NCBI GenBank assembly: GCA_037043455.1
Contig: JAWPHD010001270.1
Location: 275,354 to 339,353 of the forward strand
Source: Cyrtodaria siliqua
Taxonomy: Eukaryota; Mollusca; Bivalvia; Adapedonta; Hiatellidae
Direction: 5' to 3'
DNA length: 64,000 nucleotides
Shown piece by piece: positions 36,861-49,720 of this stretch. The position numbers were made by a program, and so were the translations under genes. Positions within the stretch are counted from its first letter, which is position 1. Each line of letters opens with the position of its first letter. The notes beneath the pieces are model-generated. The model saw only the letters and a list, made by a program, of their open reading frames with translations, had not been told where the DNA came from and searched no databases.

Positions 36861-36985
36861 TGAGCTCGATTTGTGAGAATGTGTAGATTCTTACGGATGT
36901 CGTGGAGTATACACTGTACAGTATTGGTTCTACCCAGGGAAAAGTGGGTGGTCTGCCTCCACCACAGAACAAATTGACCATACTC
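36861..36985 (+). mobile_element. SINE fragment (body)
   Basis: It matches the SINE body on the + strand: gagctcgatttgtgagaatg, gattcttacggatgtcg, ggttctaccc, ggtggtctgcctccacca and aattgaccat. The tRNA-related head and (CAAA)n tail are missing. Confidence 0.8.
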
Positions 36986-38206
36986 TATAGCATAAAAGGT
37001 GCTGAAAGGGCGCAACACGACCCGTGTATGCTTTACACTGAGGTAGCGAATGCATTAAAAAAACGTATGCTACATATTTATGGTCCATAAATAAAAATGA
37101 CGTAAATAGGCCACTTTCACGAATATTTCTTCGGTAAAGTCCAGAATTATTTGTTTTGTATAATGCCTTACTTTATTTCAGACAAACAGGTACCGTTTGT
37201 ATTAAGGTATATTGATAAAGTAATCAAAGATATAGACTGTTTCTTGTGCCAATGCATAGTATATGTATTAGTTACTTGATTTGTATTGGGATATATGCAC
37301 GTGTTCTTCCGCGTATTAATTATTTAGGAGCGCAATATTTTTCCGCGAAAGTATCCAAATACGAATTTAAAAACCTTTTGATTGCATACGCGTTTTTTAA
37401 GTAAAAATAAATCAATAAAAAGCATTAGAACAAACACATTTTATTTTCGTCAAAAACAATTAGTTGCAAACATAATTATGTTCGTTCGTAACTTTCCACA
37501 GTGAAACCAACATGCTGTAATTTGTTTTATCACGTGACCTATTTTGCGTGAAGTAATGGAATCTATATGAAACTGCACATTGCACCAATCCCGAACGAGT
37601 ATGCAAAAGTAGTTCCAAGTACATTACACAAGTCTATTTACACACCAATAACACGTGGGATCCGATATTGGCAAATATTGACGTTTCCAACACCATCGAA
37701 ATAAACGGAGTGTTTTAAATGCGTGATGCATATTAAGTGGTAGAACAAAATATGTAAGATATTTACTTATTTAAAAACATATCCGGAATCACATGCTCTC
37801 CTGTTTACACACGTGTTTCCTGAACGTTGATGTCATGATGCACTGCATACGTCAGAGATATGGATGTAAGACAGAGGGTTTGTATTTCCTTAACGATCTA
37901 CTCTAGGACATTATTTATTTTCTGATCATTGATCTTTTTATTTACATTTTTTAACACGCAATTGTTAGTACATGGTCATGACCAGGGTTATACATCATGC
38001 CCTAGTTCTCATTCTTGACATTAAACTGACCTTTAGGGTGAGTATTTAAGACAAATTATCACACGTCGTAACCACTGTCCACTCCAATTATCTTGTTAAC
38101 ATGTTAGCTGTCACGCCACACTTTGGTACCTGTCACTCAAACATTTCAATTGCGGGTATACCATGATTTATACATGTTTACATACATAAAATATATTCAT
38201 GCACGT
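36986..38206. other. No gene recognised
   Basis: AT-rich sequence before the 23-bp array. Confidence 0.4.
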
Positions 38207-39995
38207 ACACGAATAGTAGGCGTAACATTGCATGGATAGTAGGCGTAACATGTACGTACAATGGATAGTAGGCGTAACAGTGTATGGATAGTAGTCATAT
38301 CAGTGTATACATAGTAGCCGTTCCAGTGTATGGGTAGTAGTACAGTGTATGGATAGCAGGGCGTTACAGCGTATGGATAGTAGGCATAACAGAGTATGGT
38401 TGGTAGGCGTAACAGAGTATGAATGGTAGGCGTAACAGAGTATGGATGGTAGGCGTAACAGTGTATTGATAGTAGTCGTAACAGTGTATGGATAGTTGTC
38501 GTAGCAGTGTATGGATAGCAGGGCGTAACTTTGTATGGATAGTAGGCGTTGTATGAATGGTGGGCGTAACATTGTAGGCGTAACAGTGTATGGATAGCAG
38601 GGCGTAACATTGTATGGATAGTAGGCGTAACAGTGTATGGATAGTAGGCATAATAGTATATAGTGTATGGATAGTAGGCGTAACAGTGTATGGATAGTAG
38701 TCATAACAGTGTATGGATAGCATGGCGTAACATTGTATGGGTATGGATAGTAGGCGTACCATTATATGACTAACATGGCGTAACATTGTATGGATAGTAG
38801 GCGTAAGAGTGTATGGATAGCAGGGTGTAACAGTGTATGGATAGTAGTCGTAACAGTGTATGGATATTAGGCATAACATTATATGGCTAACAGGGAGTAA
38901 CATTGTATGGATAGTAGGCGTAAAAATGTATGGATAGTAGGGTGTAACAGTGTATGGATAGTAGGTGTAACATTGTATGGATAGTAGGCGTATCAGTGTA
39001 TGGATAGCAAGGCATAACATTTTATGGATAGTAGTCGTAACACTGTATAGATAGTAGGCGTAACATTGTATGGATAGTATGTATAAAAGTGTCAGGATAG
39101 TAGGCGTAACAGTGTATGGATAGCAGGGCGTAACATTGTATGTATAGTAGGCGTAACAGTTTATGGATAGTATGCGTAACATTGTATGGATAGTAGGCGT
39201 GACAGTGTAAGGATAGCAAGGCTTAACAGTGTATGGATACCATGGCTTAACATTGTATGGGTAGCATGCGTAACAGTGTATGTATAGCAGGGCGTAACAT
39301 TGTTGGATAGTATGCGTGACAGTGTATGGATAGTAGTCGTAACAGTGTATTGATAGTATGCATAATGTACGGTCAGTAACAGTGTATGTATAGCAGGGCG
39401 TAACACTGTATGGATAGTAGGCGTAACAGTGTATAGGTAGTAGACGTAACAATAGATAGTAGGCGTAATACGTACGTAATGGACAGTAGTCGTAACAGTG
39501 TATGAATAGCAGGGCGTAACATTGTATGGATAGTACAATTATATGACAGCAATTATACTAACAGTGTATGGGTAGTAGACGTAACATGTACGTAATGGAC
39601 AGTTGTCGTAACTATGTATGGATAGCAGGGTGTAACATTGTATGGATAGTAGGCGTAACAGTGTGTGTATAGTAGTCGTTACAGTGTATGTATAGCAGGG
39701 CGTAACATTGTATGGATAGTAGGCGTAACAGTGTATGGATAGTAGTCGTAACAGTGTATGGATAGTATGCATAATGTACGGACAGTAACATTGTATGGAT
39801 AGTAGGCGTAACAGTGTATGGATGGCAGGGCGTAACATTGTATGGATACTGTAGGTTTAACAGTACATGATAGTAATTGTAACCGTGTTGTATAGTGGGC
39901 ATAACAGTGTTTTATAATAGGCGTTACAGTGTTGTATGGTAGGCGTAACAGTGTTATATAGTAGGCGTAACAATGTATATATAGTAGGCGTTACA
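38207..39995. repeat. 23-bp minisatellite array, roughly 75 units
   Basis: The main unit is gtaacagtgtatggatagtaggc, alternating irregularly with a variant in which gtaacattgta is followed by gatagcagggc. Single-base indels are common. Period 23 shifts frame each unit and the minus strand lacks stops, so long minus-strand frames (Tyr/Thr/Leu/Ile-rich) arise without being genes. The array runs directly into the SINE fragment at 39,998. Confidence 0.95.
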
Positions 39996-39997
39996 TT

Positions 39998-40094
39998 GTC
40001 GATTCTTACGGATGTCGGGAGGTATACAATACTGGTTCTACCAAGGAAAAATGGGGTGGTCTGCCTCTACCACAAACAAAAATCGCTAACCTAT
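39998..40094 (+). mobile_element. SINE fragment (body)
   Basis: gtcgattcttacggatgtcg, ggttctaccaaggaaaaatg and ggtggtctgcctctaccac are followed by an aaaaatcg end. It starts exactly where the 23-bp array ends. Confidence 0.8.
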
Positions 40095-41285
40095 GGGTAT
40101 TTTAGAACGGTGTGTGTGTTTGAGCGTGCGTGCGTGAGTGTTTCTTTGTAGTAACATGTGTTGTAACAAGGACATATGGAGGACAAAAATATAAGTTTAC
40201 ATATCCACTATACGAGTCACATATACCACATTTAATCCTCACCTTCACTTCATTTATGTTCCTTCCATCGCTGCCACAGTTGACGGCTTCCCGCAATTAC
40301 GTCATAGCAATACACAAACTTATGTACATAACCGTTAGTCTAAAAGTCGGGCCCATTCGTCGCCAGCTTCTAATGACAGGCGTGAATTGGGCAATAAACA
40401 TTTAGTGACACGGTCTGCTCAATGACCAGTCACCTCGACTCTGACCTCGCGTGATGACAGTTGTGATAACTGTTGACGTCACATTGTCGCCAAGAATGCA
40501 CCATTTGATGTGTCCGACTTGAAGTCTTTGAAGTTGCAAATTGTCGTCTGTACATTTTTGGAATCTAAAGTATTTCAATTTCATTCATTAATTTAATTGG
40601 GTGAGAGATTTGCGGCTGATATGAAATATCAGATATAACATCTTAATGTTACATTCTTTAAAGAGCAACTGTGGCTATAAATACACAGACAATAAATAAC
40701 CTATCACTGCACGGATTGTTGTCCGGTTTATTTTATCCAGCTGTTTTTGAGTTATGGAAACCAAGCAATTTTTAGTGAGTTTTCGCATATACATAATGTA
40801 ACAATGGCAGTTATCCTTATATATATGTGTATTTTACATTTAGCTTTCACATGGGTTGCTTAATTTGCATATTCTTCATCAAAATAATGTATCCCAAATG
40901 TCAAAAGTATTCAATAGTTTGAGTTTAAAGAGTGAAAATAAATCATAAATGTATTTTTTTTAATTAGAATCAAATTTAATCTTAATATTCATTCAATAAA
41001 GGGAGGTAATTAAAAAAATAACTTTAAATTAATATGGTCTTTAGGTTTAAATACAAAAACACCTCAACATACTTGTATATCAAAAACAATAGGCCCAAGA
41101 GGGCCTGTATCGTTCTACTGGATACACCCAGGGCGTGGCCCAAATTTGACCCCAGATTCACCATTTGAACAAACTTGGTAGAGGATCCAAAAGCTGATAT
41201 TAAATAAAATTAAACATTTATCTGTTATAGTTTCAGAGAAGATTTTTGAAGTTCTTCCCTATAACTCTATAAACTGATCGAACAA
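40095..41285. other. No gene recognised
   Basis: One TGACGTCA lies at 40,474-40,481 next to a short inverted repeat (atgacagtt/aactgttga). Otherwise AT-rich. Confidence 0.4.
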
Positions 41286-41520
41286 AGGGTAAAAAAAAAA
41301 AAAAATAGAAAAAAAAAAAAAAAAAATTTGAAAAAATAAAAGAAAAAGAAAAAAAAAAAAAAAAAAAAATAGAAAAAATATAAAAAAGAAAATTAGAAAA
41401 AAATAAAAAATTAAAAAAAATAAAAAATAAAATAATAATGAAATTTAAAAAAAAATAGAAACAATTTAAAATAAATAAATAAAAATAAAGGAACAATTTA
41501 AAAAAGAAAGAAAAATATTT
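41286..41520. repeat. A-rich low-complexity tract
   Basis: Poly(A) with scattered t and g. On the minus strand it reads as a Phe-rich open frame, an artefact of composition. Confidence 0.95.
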
Positions 41521-41549
41521 GAACCCATAAGCCAAAATAGTTTGAAAAA

Positions 41550-42745
41550 AATAACGAGCAATTTTTAGTGATTTTTTTTTTACAAGTTTTGTTACTATGG
41601 CAACCACATTTCTTATGCGAATCTACCCAAAAGGGGAGGTGTATAACTACACCATGAGACAAACATTCTGCCAAGTTTGGCATTGGTAGTGCCAGCTGTT
41701 CTTGAGTATCACGAAGACAAACGATTTTTAGTGATTTTTTACAAGTTTTGTTACCATGCCAACCACATTTCTTATTTCGAATCTACCCAAAAGGTGAGGT
41801 GCACAACTAGACCATGCAACAAACATTCCTGCCGAGTTTTGGGTTTGTAGTGACAGCTGTTCTTGAGTTATCGGGAAGACAAGCGATTTTTAGTAATTTT
41901 TTACAACTTTTGTTACCATGGCAACCACATTTCTTATCCGAATCTACCCAAAAGGGGAGGTGCACAACTACACCATGACACAAACATTTCTGCCGAGTTT
42001 CGAATTTGTACTTCAAGCTGTTTTTGAGTAAGCACGAAGGCAGGCGATTTTTAGTGTTTTTTTATATGTTTTGTTACCATGCCAACCACATTTCATATGC
42101 GAATCTACCCAAAAGGGAAAGTGCACAACTAGACCATGACACAAACATTCCTGCCAAGTTTCGAGTTTGTAGTGCCAGCCGTTCTTGAGTATCACGAAGA
42201 TAAGCGATTTTTAGTGATTTTTTACAAGTTTTGTTACCATGCCAACAACATTTCTTATCCGAATTTACCCAAAAGGGGAGGTGCACAACTAGACCTTGAC
42301 ACAAACATTCCTACCGAGTTTCGAGTTTATAGTTCAAGCTGTTTTTGAGTTAGCGCGAAGACAGGCGATTTTCAGTGTTTTTTTTACATGTTTTGTTACC
42401 ATGCCAACCACATTTCTTATGCGAATCTACCCAAAAGGGGAGGTGCACAGCTACACCATGACACAAACATTCATGCCAAGTTTCGAGCCAGTTTGTAGTG
42501 CCAGCCGTTCTTGAGTTATCACAAAGACAAAGTGGACCGACCGACCGACCGAGATACCGACATACCGACATTTTTTTTTATATGTTTTGTTACCCTTGCA
42601 ACCACATTTCTTATGCGAATCTACCCAAAAGGGGAGGTGCACAACTACACCATGACATAAACATTCCTGGCAAGTTTCGAGCTTGTAGTGCCAGCTGTTC
42701 TTGAGTTCTCGCAAAGACAAGAAGATTATGGACCGACCGACGCCT
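41550..42745. mobile_element. Pearl-like array: about 160-bp units with GACC microsatellite
   Basis: Seven to eight units of about 155-165 bp. Blocks in order are cgatttttagtgatttttta, aagttttgttaccatg, cgaatctacccaaaagggga, accatgacacaaacattcc, gccaagtttcgag and agctgttcttgagtt. A (gacc)n run lies at 42,534-42,570 and a short second one at 42,731-42,742. The layout resembles bivalve pearl elements and the array at 26,284, but the unit sequence differs from it. Confidence 0.65.
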
Positions 42746-42952
42746 GTGCAAAGCCATATTCGATTTGTACATACAATATATATCGGAAATTCCCGTGTCG
42801 CGTATCTTTTTCCTTTCGGTATAGATATGACAATTAATAATGCTACAAAGTTTTTGTTCGAAAAAAACACAAAAAAACTCATATTTTAGCGGTGTTTTTT
42901 AACAACGACAAAATGGATAATTCTTCTTTATGGGAAATATTAAATTTGTTCA

Positions 42953-42990
<38 letters not shown>

Positions 42991-43577
42991 TAATAAAGAT
43001 TTTATTTAACGAGAGAACTCATTTGAAACTAGTCAATCTTCCACGAGGCCCTCAACAATATATATTATACAATATTTACAAAGATATGTGTTATACATTT
43101 AAAATGAATTGTATTATATTCATACATAGTACGTTTGTTTAACGAAATAAATTGTTTTTGTTATATGTTCCAGTGCGTTTACTCCAAATATATACTGGTT
43201 ATTGACTCGAAGTTCCTTTAATTTGGAGTTCCATTAAATTCCATCTTCAGATAAGATATTGGAATATTAAGAGACACCCTAAACACATCCTTCTCATACA
43301 TATAACTGCAGCAGGCGACAATAAGCAGACGGCATATATATGGAACTCACACGCAGAAGTGTAGGAACCAATCAGATTATTCTTAAAAAAGACACATACC
43401 AACCAAAAGTTGCAGCGTTCTCCAACTGAAAAGTTCAATACACATATGGGGCTATGTATAATGCAAGAAAAAAGCGCAAGTCCGTTGAATGACGTCACTT
43501 TCTTTACTACACCATAAAGGTACTCATCCTATAGCCGTCCAAATATTTTAACAGAATTTGGTTTTGAAGAAAATGTT
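42746..43577. other. Spacer with an (AAT)n microsatellite
   Basis: (aat)n lies at 42,954-42,996. One TGACGTCA lies near 43,490. No exon recognised. Confidence 0.5.
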
Positions 43578-43652
43578 GCCTTGTGTAGGTCTCGAACACT
43601 GACACTCCGAGTCAATAGACTCACGTATACGAAGCCCTAACCAAGTGCGCAT
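43578..43652 (-). mobile_element. tRNA-like head (degenerate tRNA or SINE)
   Basis: On the minus strand cttggttagggc resembles an A box and tgttcgagacc a B box (consensus GGTTCRANNCC, first base changed), 36 bp apart as in a tRNA. The segment is about 75 bp, but I cannot fold a convincing acceptor stem, so a tRNA pseudogene or SINE head is more likely than a working tRNA. Confidence 0.4.
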
Positions 43653-43782
43653 TTGGTAGTACTATTAGATGCATTCGTATTAAATTGTCAAGATCTGCAG
43701 TATGACTGATTTCTACCATTCTGCATGTGAGCGATCTCTCTGTTACAAATGCAATGTATCCATGCCTTACTCGCCGTTAGGT

Positions 43783-46530
43783 ACCCGCCGTTTGGGTGAC
43801 CACTGCAGGGTGCAATACACGGCACCGTTAGGCTGTACACTGCATGGTGCGATATACGGCACCGTAAGGCTGTACACTGCATTGTGCGATACATGGCACC
43901 GTAAGGCTGTACACTGCATGTTGCGATACACGGCACCGTAAGGCTGTACACTACATGGTGCGATACACGGCACCGTAAGGCTGTACACTGCATGTTGCGA
44001 TACACGGCACCGTAAGGCTGTACACTGCATGGTGCGATACGCGACACCGTTAGGCTGCACACTGCAAGGTGTGATACGTGACACCATAAGGCTGTACACT
44101 ACATGGTGCGATACACGGCACCGAAAGGCTGTAGGCTGCATGGTGCGATACGCGACACCGTTAGGCTGCACACCGCATGGTGTGATACGTGACACCATAA
44201 GGCTGTACACTACATGGTGCGATACACGGCACCGTAAGGCTGTAGGCTGCATGGTGCGATACGCGACACCGTTAGGCTGCACACCGCATGGTGTGATACG
44301 TGACACCATAAGGCTGTACACTACATGGTGCGATACACGGCACCGTAAGGCTGTAGGCTGCATGGTGCGATACGCGACACCGTTAGGCTGCACACCGCAT
44401 GGTGTGATACGTGACACCATAAGGCTGTACACTACATGGTGCGATACACGGCACCGTAAGGCTGTAGGCTGCATGGTGCGATACGCGACACCGTTAGGCT
44501 GCACACTGCATGGTGTGATACGTGACACCATAAGGATGTACACTGCATGGTGCGATAGGCGACACCATAAGGCTGTACACTGCATGGTGCGATACACGAC
44601 TACGTTAGGCTGCACACTGCATGGTGCGATACGCGCACGCTGCATGGTGTGATACGAGGCACCGTTATGCTGCACACTGCATGGTGGGATACGAGGCACC
44701 GTTAGGCGGCATACTGCATGGTGCGATACGTGGCACCATAATGCGGTACACAGCATGGTGCGATACACAACACCACAAGGATGTACAATGCATGGTGCGA
44801 TACGCGGCACCGTTAGGCGGTACACTGCATGGTGCGATACACAATACCGTAAGGCTGTACACTGCATGGTGCGATACGCGGCACCGTTAGGCTGTAGGCT
44901 GCATGGTGCGATACGCGACACCGTTAGGCTGCACACCGCATGGTGTGATACGTGACACCATAAGGCTGTACACTACATGGTGCGATACACGGCACCGTAA
45001 GGCTGTAGGCTGCATGGTGCGATACGCGACACCGTTAGGCTGCACACCGCATGGTGTGATACGTGACACCATAAGGCTGTACACTACATGGTGCGATACA
45101 CGGCACCGTAAGGCTGTAGGCTGCATGGTGCGATACGCGACACCGTTAGGCTGCACACCGCATGGTGTGATACGTGACACCATAAGGCTGTACACTACAT
45201 GGTGCGATACACGGCACCGTAAGGCTGTAGGCTGCATGGTGCGATACGCGACACCGTTAGGCTGCACACTGCATGGTGTGATACGTGACACCATAAGGAT
45301 GTACACTGCATGGTGCGATACGCGACACCATAAGGCTGTACACTGCATGGTGCGATACACGACTACGTTAGGCTGCACACTGCATGGTGCGATACGCGCA
45401 CGCTGCATGGTGTGATACGAGGCACCGTTATGCTGCACACTGCATGGTGGGATACGAGGCACCGTTAGGCGGCATACTGCATGGTGCGATACGTGGCACC
45501 ATAATGCGGTACACAGCATGGTGCGATACACAACACCACAAGGATGTACAATGCATGGTGCGATACGCGGCACCGTTAGGCGGTACACTGCATGGTGCGA
45601 TACACAATACCGTAAGGCTGTACACTGCATGGTGCGATACGCGGCACCGTTAGGCTGCACACTGCATGGTACGATATGCGGCACCGGTAGGCTGTACACT
45701 ACATGGTGCGATACGCGGCATCGTTAGATTGTACACTGCATGGTGCGATATGCGGCACCGGTAGGCTGTACACTACATGTTGCGATACGCGGCACCGTTA
45801 GGGTGTACACTGTTTGGTGCGAAACGCGTCACCGTTAGGCTGCACACTGCAGTATGCGATACGCGGTACCGTTAGGCTGCACACTGTATGGTGCGATACG
45901 CGGCACCAGTAGGCTGTACACTGCATGGTGCGATACGCGGCACCGTAAGGCGTACACTGCATGATGCGATATGCGGCACGGGTAGGCTGTAAACTACATG
46001 GTGCGATACGAGGCACCGTTAGGCTGCACACTGTATGGTGCGATACGCGGCACCGGTAGGCTGTACACTACATGGTGCGATATGAGGCACCGTATGGCTG
46101 TACGTTGCATGGTGCGATATGCGGCACCGTTAGGCTGTACACTACATGGTGCGATACAAGGCACTGTTAGGCTGCATACTGTATGGTGCGATACGCGGCA
46201 CCAGTAGGCTGTACACTGCATGGTGCGATACGCGGCACCAGTAGGCTGTACCCTGCATGGTGCGATACGCGGCACCGTAAGGCTGTACACTGTATGGTAC
46301 GATAAGCGGCACCGTAAGGCTGTACACTGCATGGTGAGATACGCGGCTCCGGTAGGCTGTACACTACATGGTGAGATACGAGGCACCGTATGGCTGTACG
46401 CTGCATGGTGCGATACGAGGCACCGTATGGCTGTACTGTACGCTGCATGGTGCGATACGAGGCACCGTATGGCTGTACTGTACGCTGCATGGTGCGATAA
46501 GAGGCACCGTTAGGCTGCACACTACACTAC
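43783..46530. repeat. 37-bp satellite array with nested higher-order structure
   Basis: The unit is ggctgtacactgcatggtgc followed by gatacacggcaccgtaa (37 bp), roughly 74 copies. From about 44,010 units group into 111-bp triplets (variants marked by ctgcacaccgcatggtgtga, tgtacactacatgg and tgtaggctgcatgg). A larger block at about 44,100-44,895 recurs at about 44,865-45,658 with a 763-bp offset and near identity. The ends (43,783-44,000 and 45,660-46,530) lack the triplet order. Long open frames on both strands come from the 37-bp period without stops. Confidence 0.95.
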
Positions 46531-47623
46531 AAGACATTCGAATAGCAAATAACAGCTGACCTATCAGCAGCGATAACATCTCTGGTCAAATACGTGATGA
46601 ATTAATCGAGGTGCTGAACAGCATAATTAACACAACTTTTAAGTCGGACAAGGCAAGATAAGATATGTAGAGGCGATAACAACACTAAGCTATGCGCCAT
46701 GTTGCCCCTCATCGTGTTTTACAACTGAAATTGCATGTTTTACAAACTGGAGAATGTAGTGAATAAAATAACTACTACTCGGATGAATTGCTTTTTGACA
46801 CGCATGTCTTCAGCATTTTCAGATTCCTTGAAAAAAAGCTGTCTACGCTGAAATCCTTCAAATATACAGATATATACTTTTTAGTATACTGAAAACAATA
46901 TGTATGTAAATTTAACTGAACAATTCCGAACAGTGTCTAAACTTAAAGTTCAGTTTTCATTTGGTTTGGACATTGTTCATTACAACTGAAAGTCCATAGT
47001 CCAAAAAATAGTATTCAGCCTAAGATTGAAAGTGTAAATTTAGCTTTGTTTTACAATGACTACTGGAATTGAAACCGCAATATAACTTATGGAAAAAGGC
47101 TTTCAACTGGAATTAAAACAACAATGTAAGTGTCAGGCTTGCCAGAGTGGCACATTCAAATCCAATCGTTCAACTTAAATGTTTAATTCCACGTTTCAAG
47201 ATAATTGTAAAGTATGCAGATGTATCGATAGAGGTTTAATACACTAAATCAGCCGGATATGCTTTCCGGGTGCATTCGAACGTAGTTCTGTATTAAAGAC
47301 TGCTAATCTTTTTTTTCTTTAAAAACTTTATTTTTTTCTTTTTTTTTCAGTCCCATAAAGGTGACCCATTTATTTCCCCGTCAATAAATGTGTTGCGGGC
47401 CGGTCATCCCACCGCACACTGTACACAATCAGTATACTAAATGAATACCACATAATTATACACATGTATATATCACATACTAATATTCAAAACATCACTC
47501 AAACGATCCGACTCCTAGTATACTTGTATTCTAAGATTTAATACTATTTCCAACAATATTATTTCTTTAATGTTGCATAATTATGATCATTAAAAATACT
47601 GAATAAATGGTATATCAGTATGT
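46531..47623. other. No gene recognised
   Basis: AT-rich, with a T-rich run at about 47,308-47,350. Confidence 0.4.
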
Positions 47624-47765
47624 GAATTGAATTGAATTGAAAGTCTTTATTTTTATCGAGGGTGTCCCAATTAGTTTATACTAATTTTCCTTGGGGCCCT
47701 CTATAACAAATACAAGATACAAAATACAAGAAAGGCAAGATACATAAGATATATGTAAACATAAT
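47624..47765 (-). mobile_element. Probable LINE 3'-end fragment
   Basis: On the minus strand the fragment has a tacaag-rich start, gagggccccaaggaaaatta and gggacaccctcgataaaaat, and ends aaagactttcaattcaattc, a pentanucleotide tail typical of non-LTR 3' ends. No reverse transcriptase is present. Confidence 0.5.
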
Positions 47766-49560
47766 AACATTGTTGGTGGTGGTAGTTTGAACGATATTTA
47801 CACAATAATAAGATGAGATGATATCTATATCGAGTTTAATGTATCATTGTTCATATTTTGTTCAAATTATTTTACTTATATTTAGTTTTGTCATTACTAG
47901 CAATTATAAACAAAGGGATTACTTTGAGTCGTTTTGGGGTTTGCGGAGAAGGGGAAAAGAGGATTAGGATTTAGGTGAGGTCACATGAGATAAGGATTCG
48001 CACGCTCGACTGGTTTGATGTATTCAAACTTTTTCAGTTTCCTGTTATTGTTTGGCTGTAACTGTATTCTGGACATGTTGTTGGTATTTGAAATGCGGCT
48101 CGTCGTGTTTTTGAAAGATTTTTTTATATATAAATTTCAACAGTGAAAGTAGACAGGGTATGAAGATGCAAGGGATAAAAATAACGTTGACCTTTGACCC
48201 GGAGTTAGTACACAGCTGAAGAAATGTTTCTTATAGAATATATTCAACCCCATATTTCCATGTTGATGTTTAATAGTAGACATGTTTATTTGCATCATAA
48301 AAAGAATTCTAACCAGGTTTGAGTTGTTAACAGGTTGTCAACATTCTCACTTTACTATGGAAGTGACAGGGAGATTCATTTACGCTGTTATAACCTATAG
48401 TACACTTTCTGTTCTTTTTTGTCCTTGAAAGGATAACATGCTTTATAATATTCACGCGAATAAACTGAATTTTTACATGTTCTAATGGGCTCGGAATTAT
48501 CAAAAGTATAAAGGTTTTGTCTCAAGAAAGTGGGCGAGAAAATAGAAGGTGACATTAAAAAACAGACATAAAACAAGACTGTGAAAATAGTTTTACTGTG
48601 TTTATAGCGGTGTTGAAATAAACGCCCATTAATTAGTGAAATTCGTGGCTTGTTTTATGTCTTTGATTCTCTTCGCACGGCAATGATATTGCGCTTCCCT
48701 GACACCGATCATCCATGCGACGAATTCTACTTCCGTTTTGAGGAAGGGGACGCCATTTTTCACGATACATGTCTGTTTTCGTTTCTATCACCATTGACAA
48801 ATTTCTCCAACAGAAAGAGAAAATTACGGTTATTCGTGACAGACACGAATTAAAACATCGTGTTGGAATCTGTGTTCAGGAAAATAACTTCCGGTAATGG
48901 TGGGGTCTCCATGGTGATCCGAAGAATCAGACGGGTTCAATGTTTGATGGCCGATCTTAAACTAGCTCTAAACGGCTTCTAAGAAATTTTGAAGCAATTT
49001 GTAAAGATCATTTCGGAATGATACTGACATATGACTTCCCGTAACAAGATACGATGTTTTGCTTGATGACCAGTCCCATGAAACAAAGGAGAAAATTCGC
49101 GACACAGGTTCAAATATACTATGCATTTTAATGTATCAATACACGGCATTCGATCATTAGTTCCATATAATTATCACTCTACTTCCCACGGAAGAATGTC
49201 TGTTGAGTATGTTATATATATACTATATGTTATTGTTACTAGTTATATTGAGTCTTCACTTCAGTGTGCTAGTTTATCTCTGACATAAGGCGGGAGAATG
49301 ATAGATAATCCATCAGATTAGTGAGTATCAGATTATTGTCTTTCACATGATGTCCTATTGCTGTTTTGAAAGGCGCAAATGGGATTAGAACCGCCATATA
49401 CCGGATTTCATATAGGTGTAAATACACTACCTCAGCCGAATGTGCTCGCCTGGTGCAGTCGAAAGCAGTTCTGTATAAAGAGTATAAAGAATGTTGTTGT
49501 TGTTTTTTTGTGTGTTTTTTCTGGACAGCTACGTAGTCCAGGTATATTCATTGTGTTGAC
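47766..49560. other. No gene recognised
   Basis: A less AT-rich stretch at 48,640-48,853 has a 67-codon + frame that I do not recognise. Elsewhere AT-rich. Confidence 0.35.
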
Positions 49561-49720
49561 GATTTACGGAAATTAGCGAACCAGTCTCGCATTTTTTTAC
49601 GGAAATGTACGAGGTTTTAATCATTATATAGTACAAAAGTGATTTACGGAAATTACCGAACCAGTCTCGCATTTCTTTACGGAAATATACGAGGTTTAAA
49701 TCGTTATATAGTAGTAGGTA
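49561..49720. repeat. 80-bp direct repeat, 2 units plus fragment
   Basis: Two units start at 49,561 and 49,641 (gatttacggaaatta, cgaaccagtctcgcattt, tacggaaat.tacgaggttt). A shuffled fragment with tttacggaaata and acgagatttaccgaac continues to about 49,790. Confidence 0.9.

Noticed and set aside
38197..39902. Long minus-strand frames (up to 362 codons) as genes
   Set aside because: They lie wholly within the 23-bp minisatellite; overlapping frames are open at the same time and the sequence is low in complexity.
41233..41607. Phe-rich minus-strand membrane protein
   Set aside because: Translation of an A-rich low-complexity tract.
43688..46579. Long frames on both strands (up to 389 codons) as genes
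   Set aside because: They lie within the 37-bp satellite; period 37 with no stop codon gives open frames in all phases on both strands.
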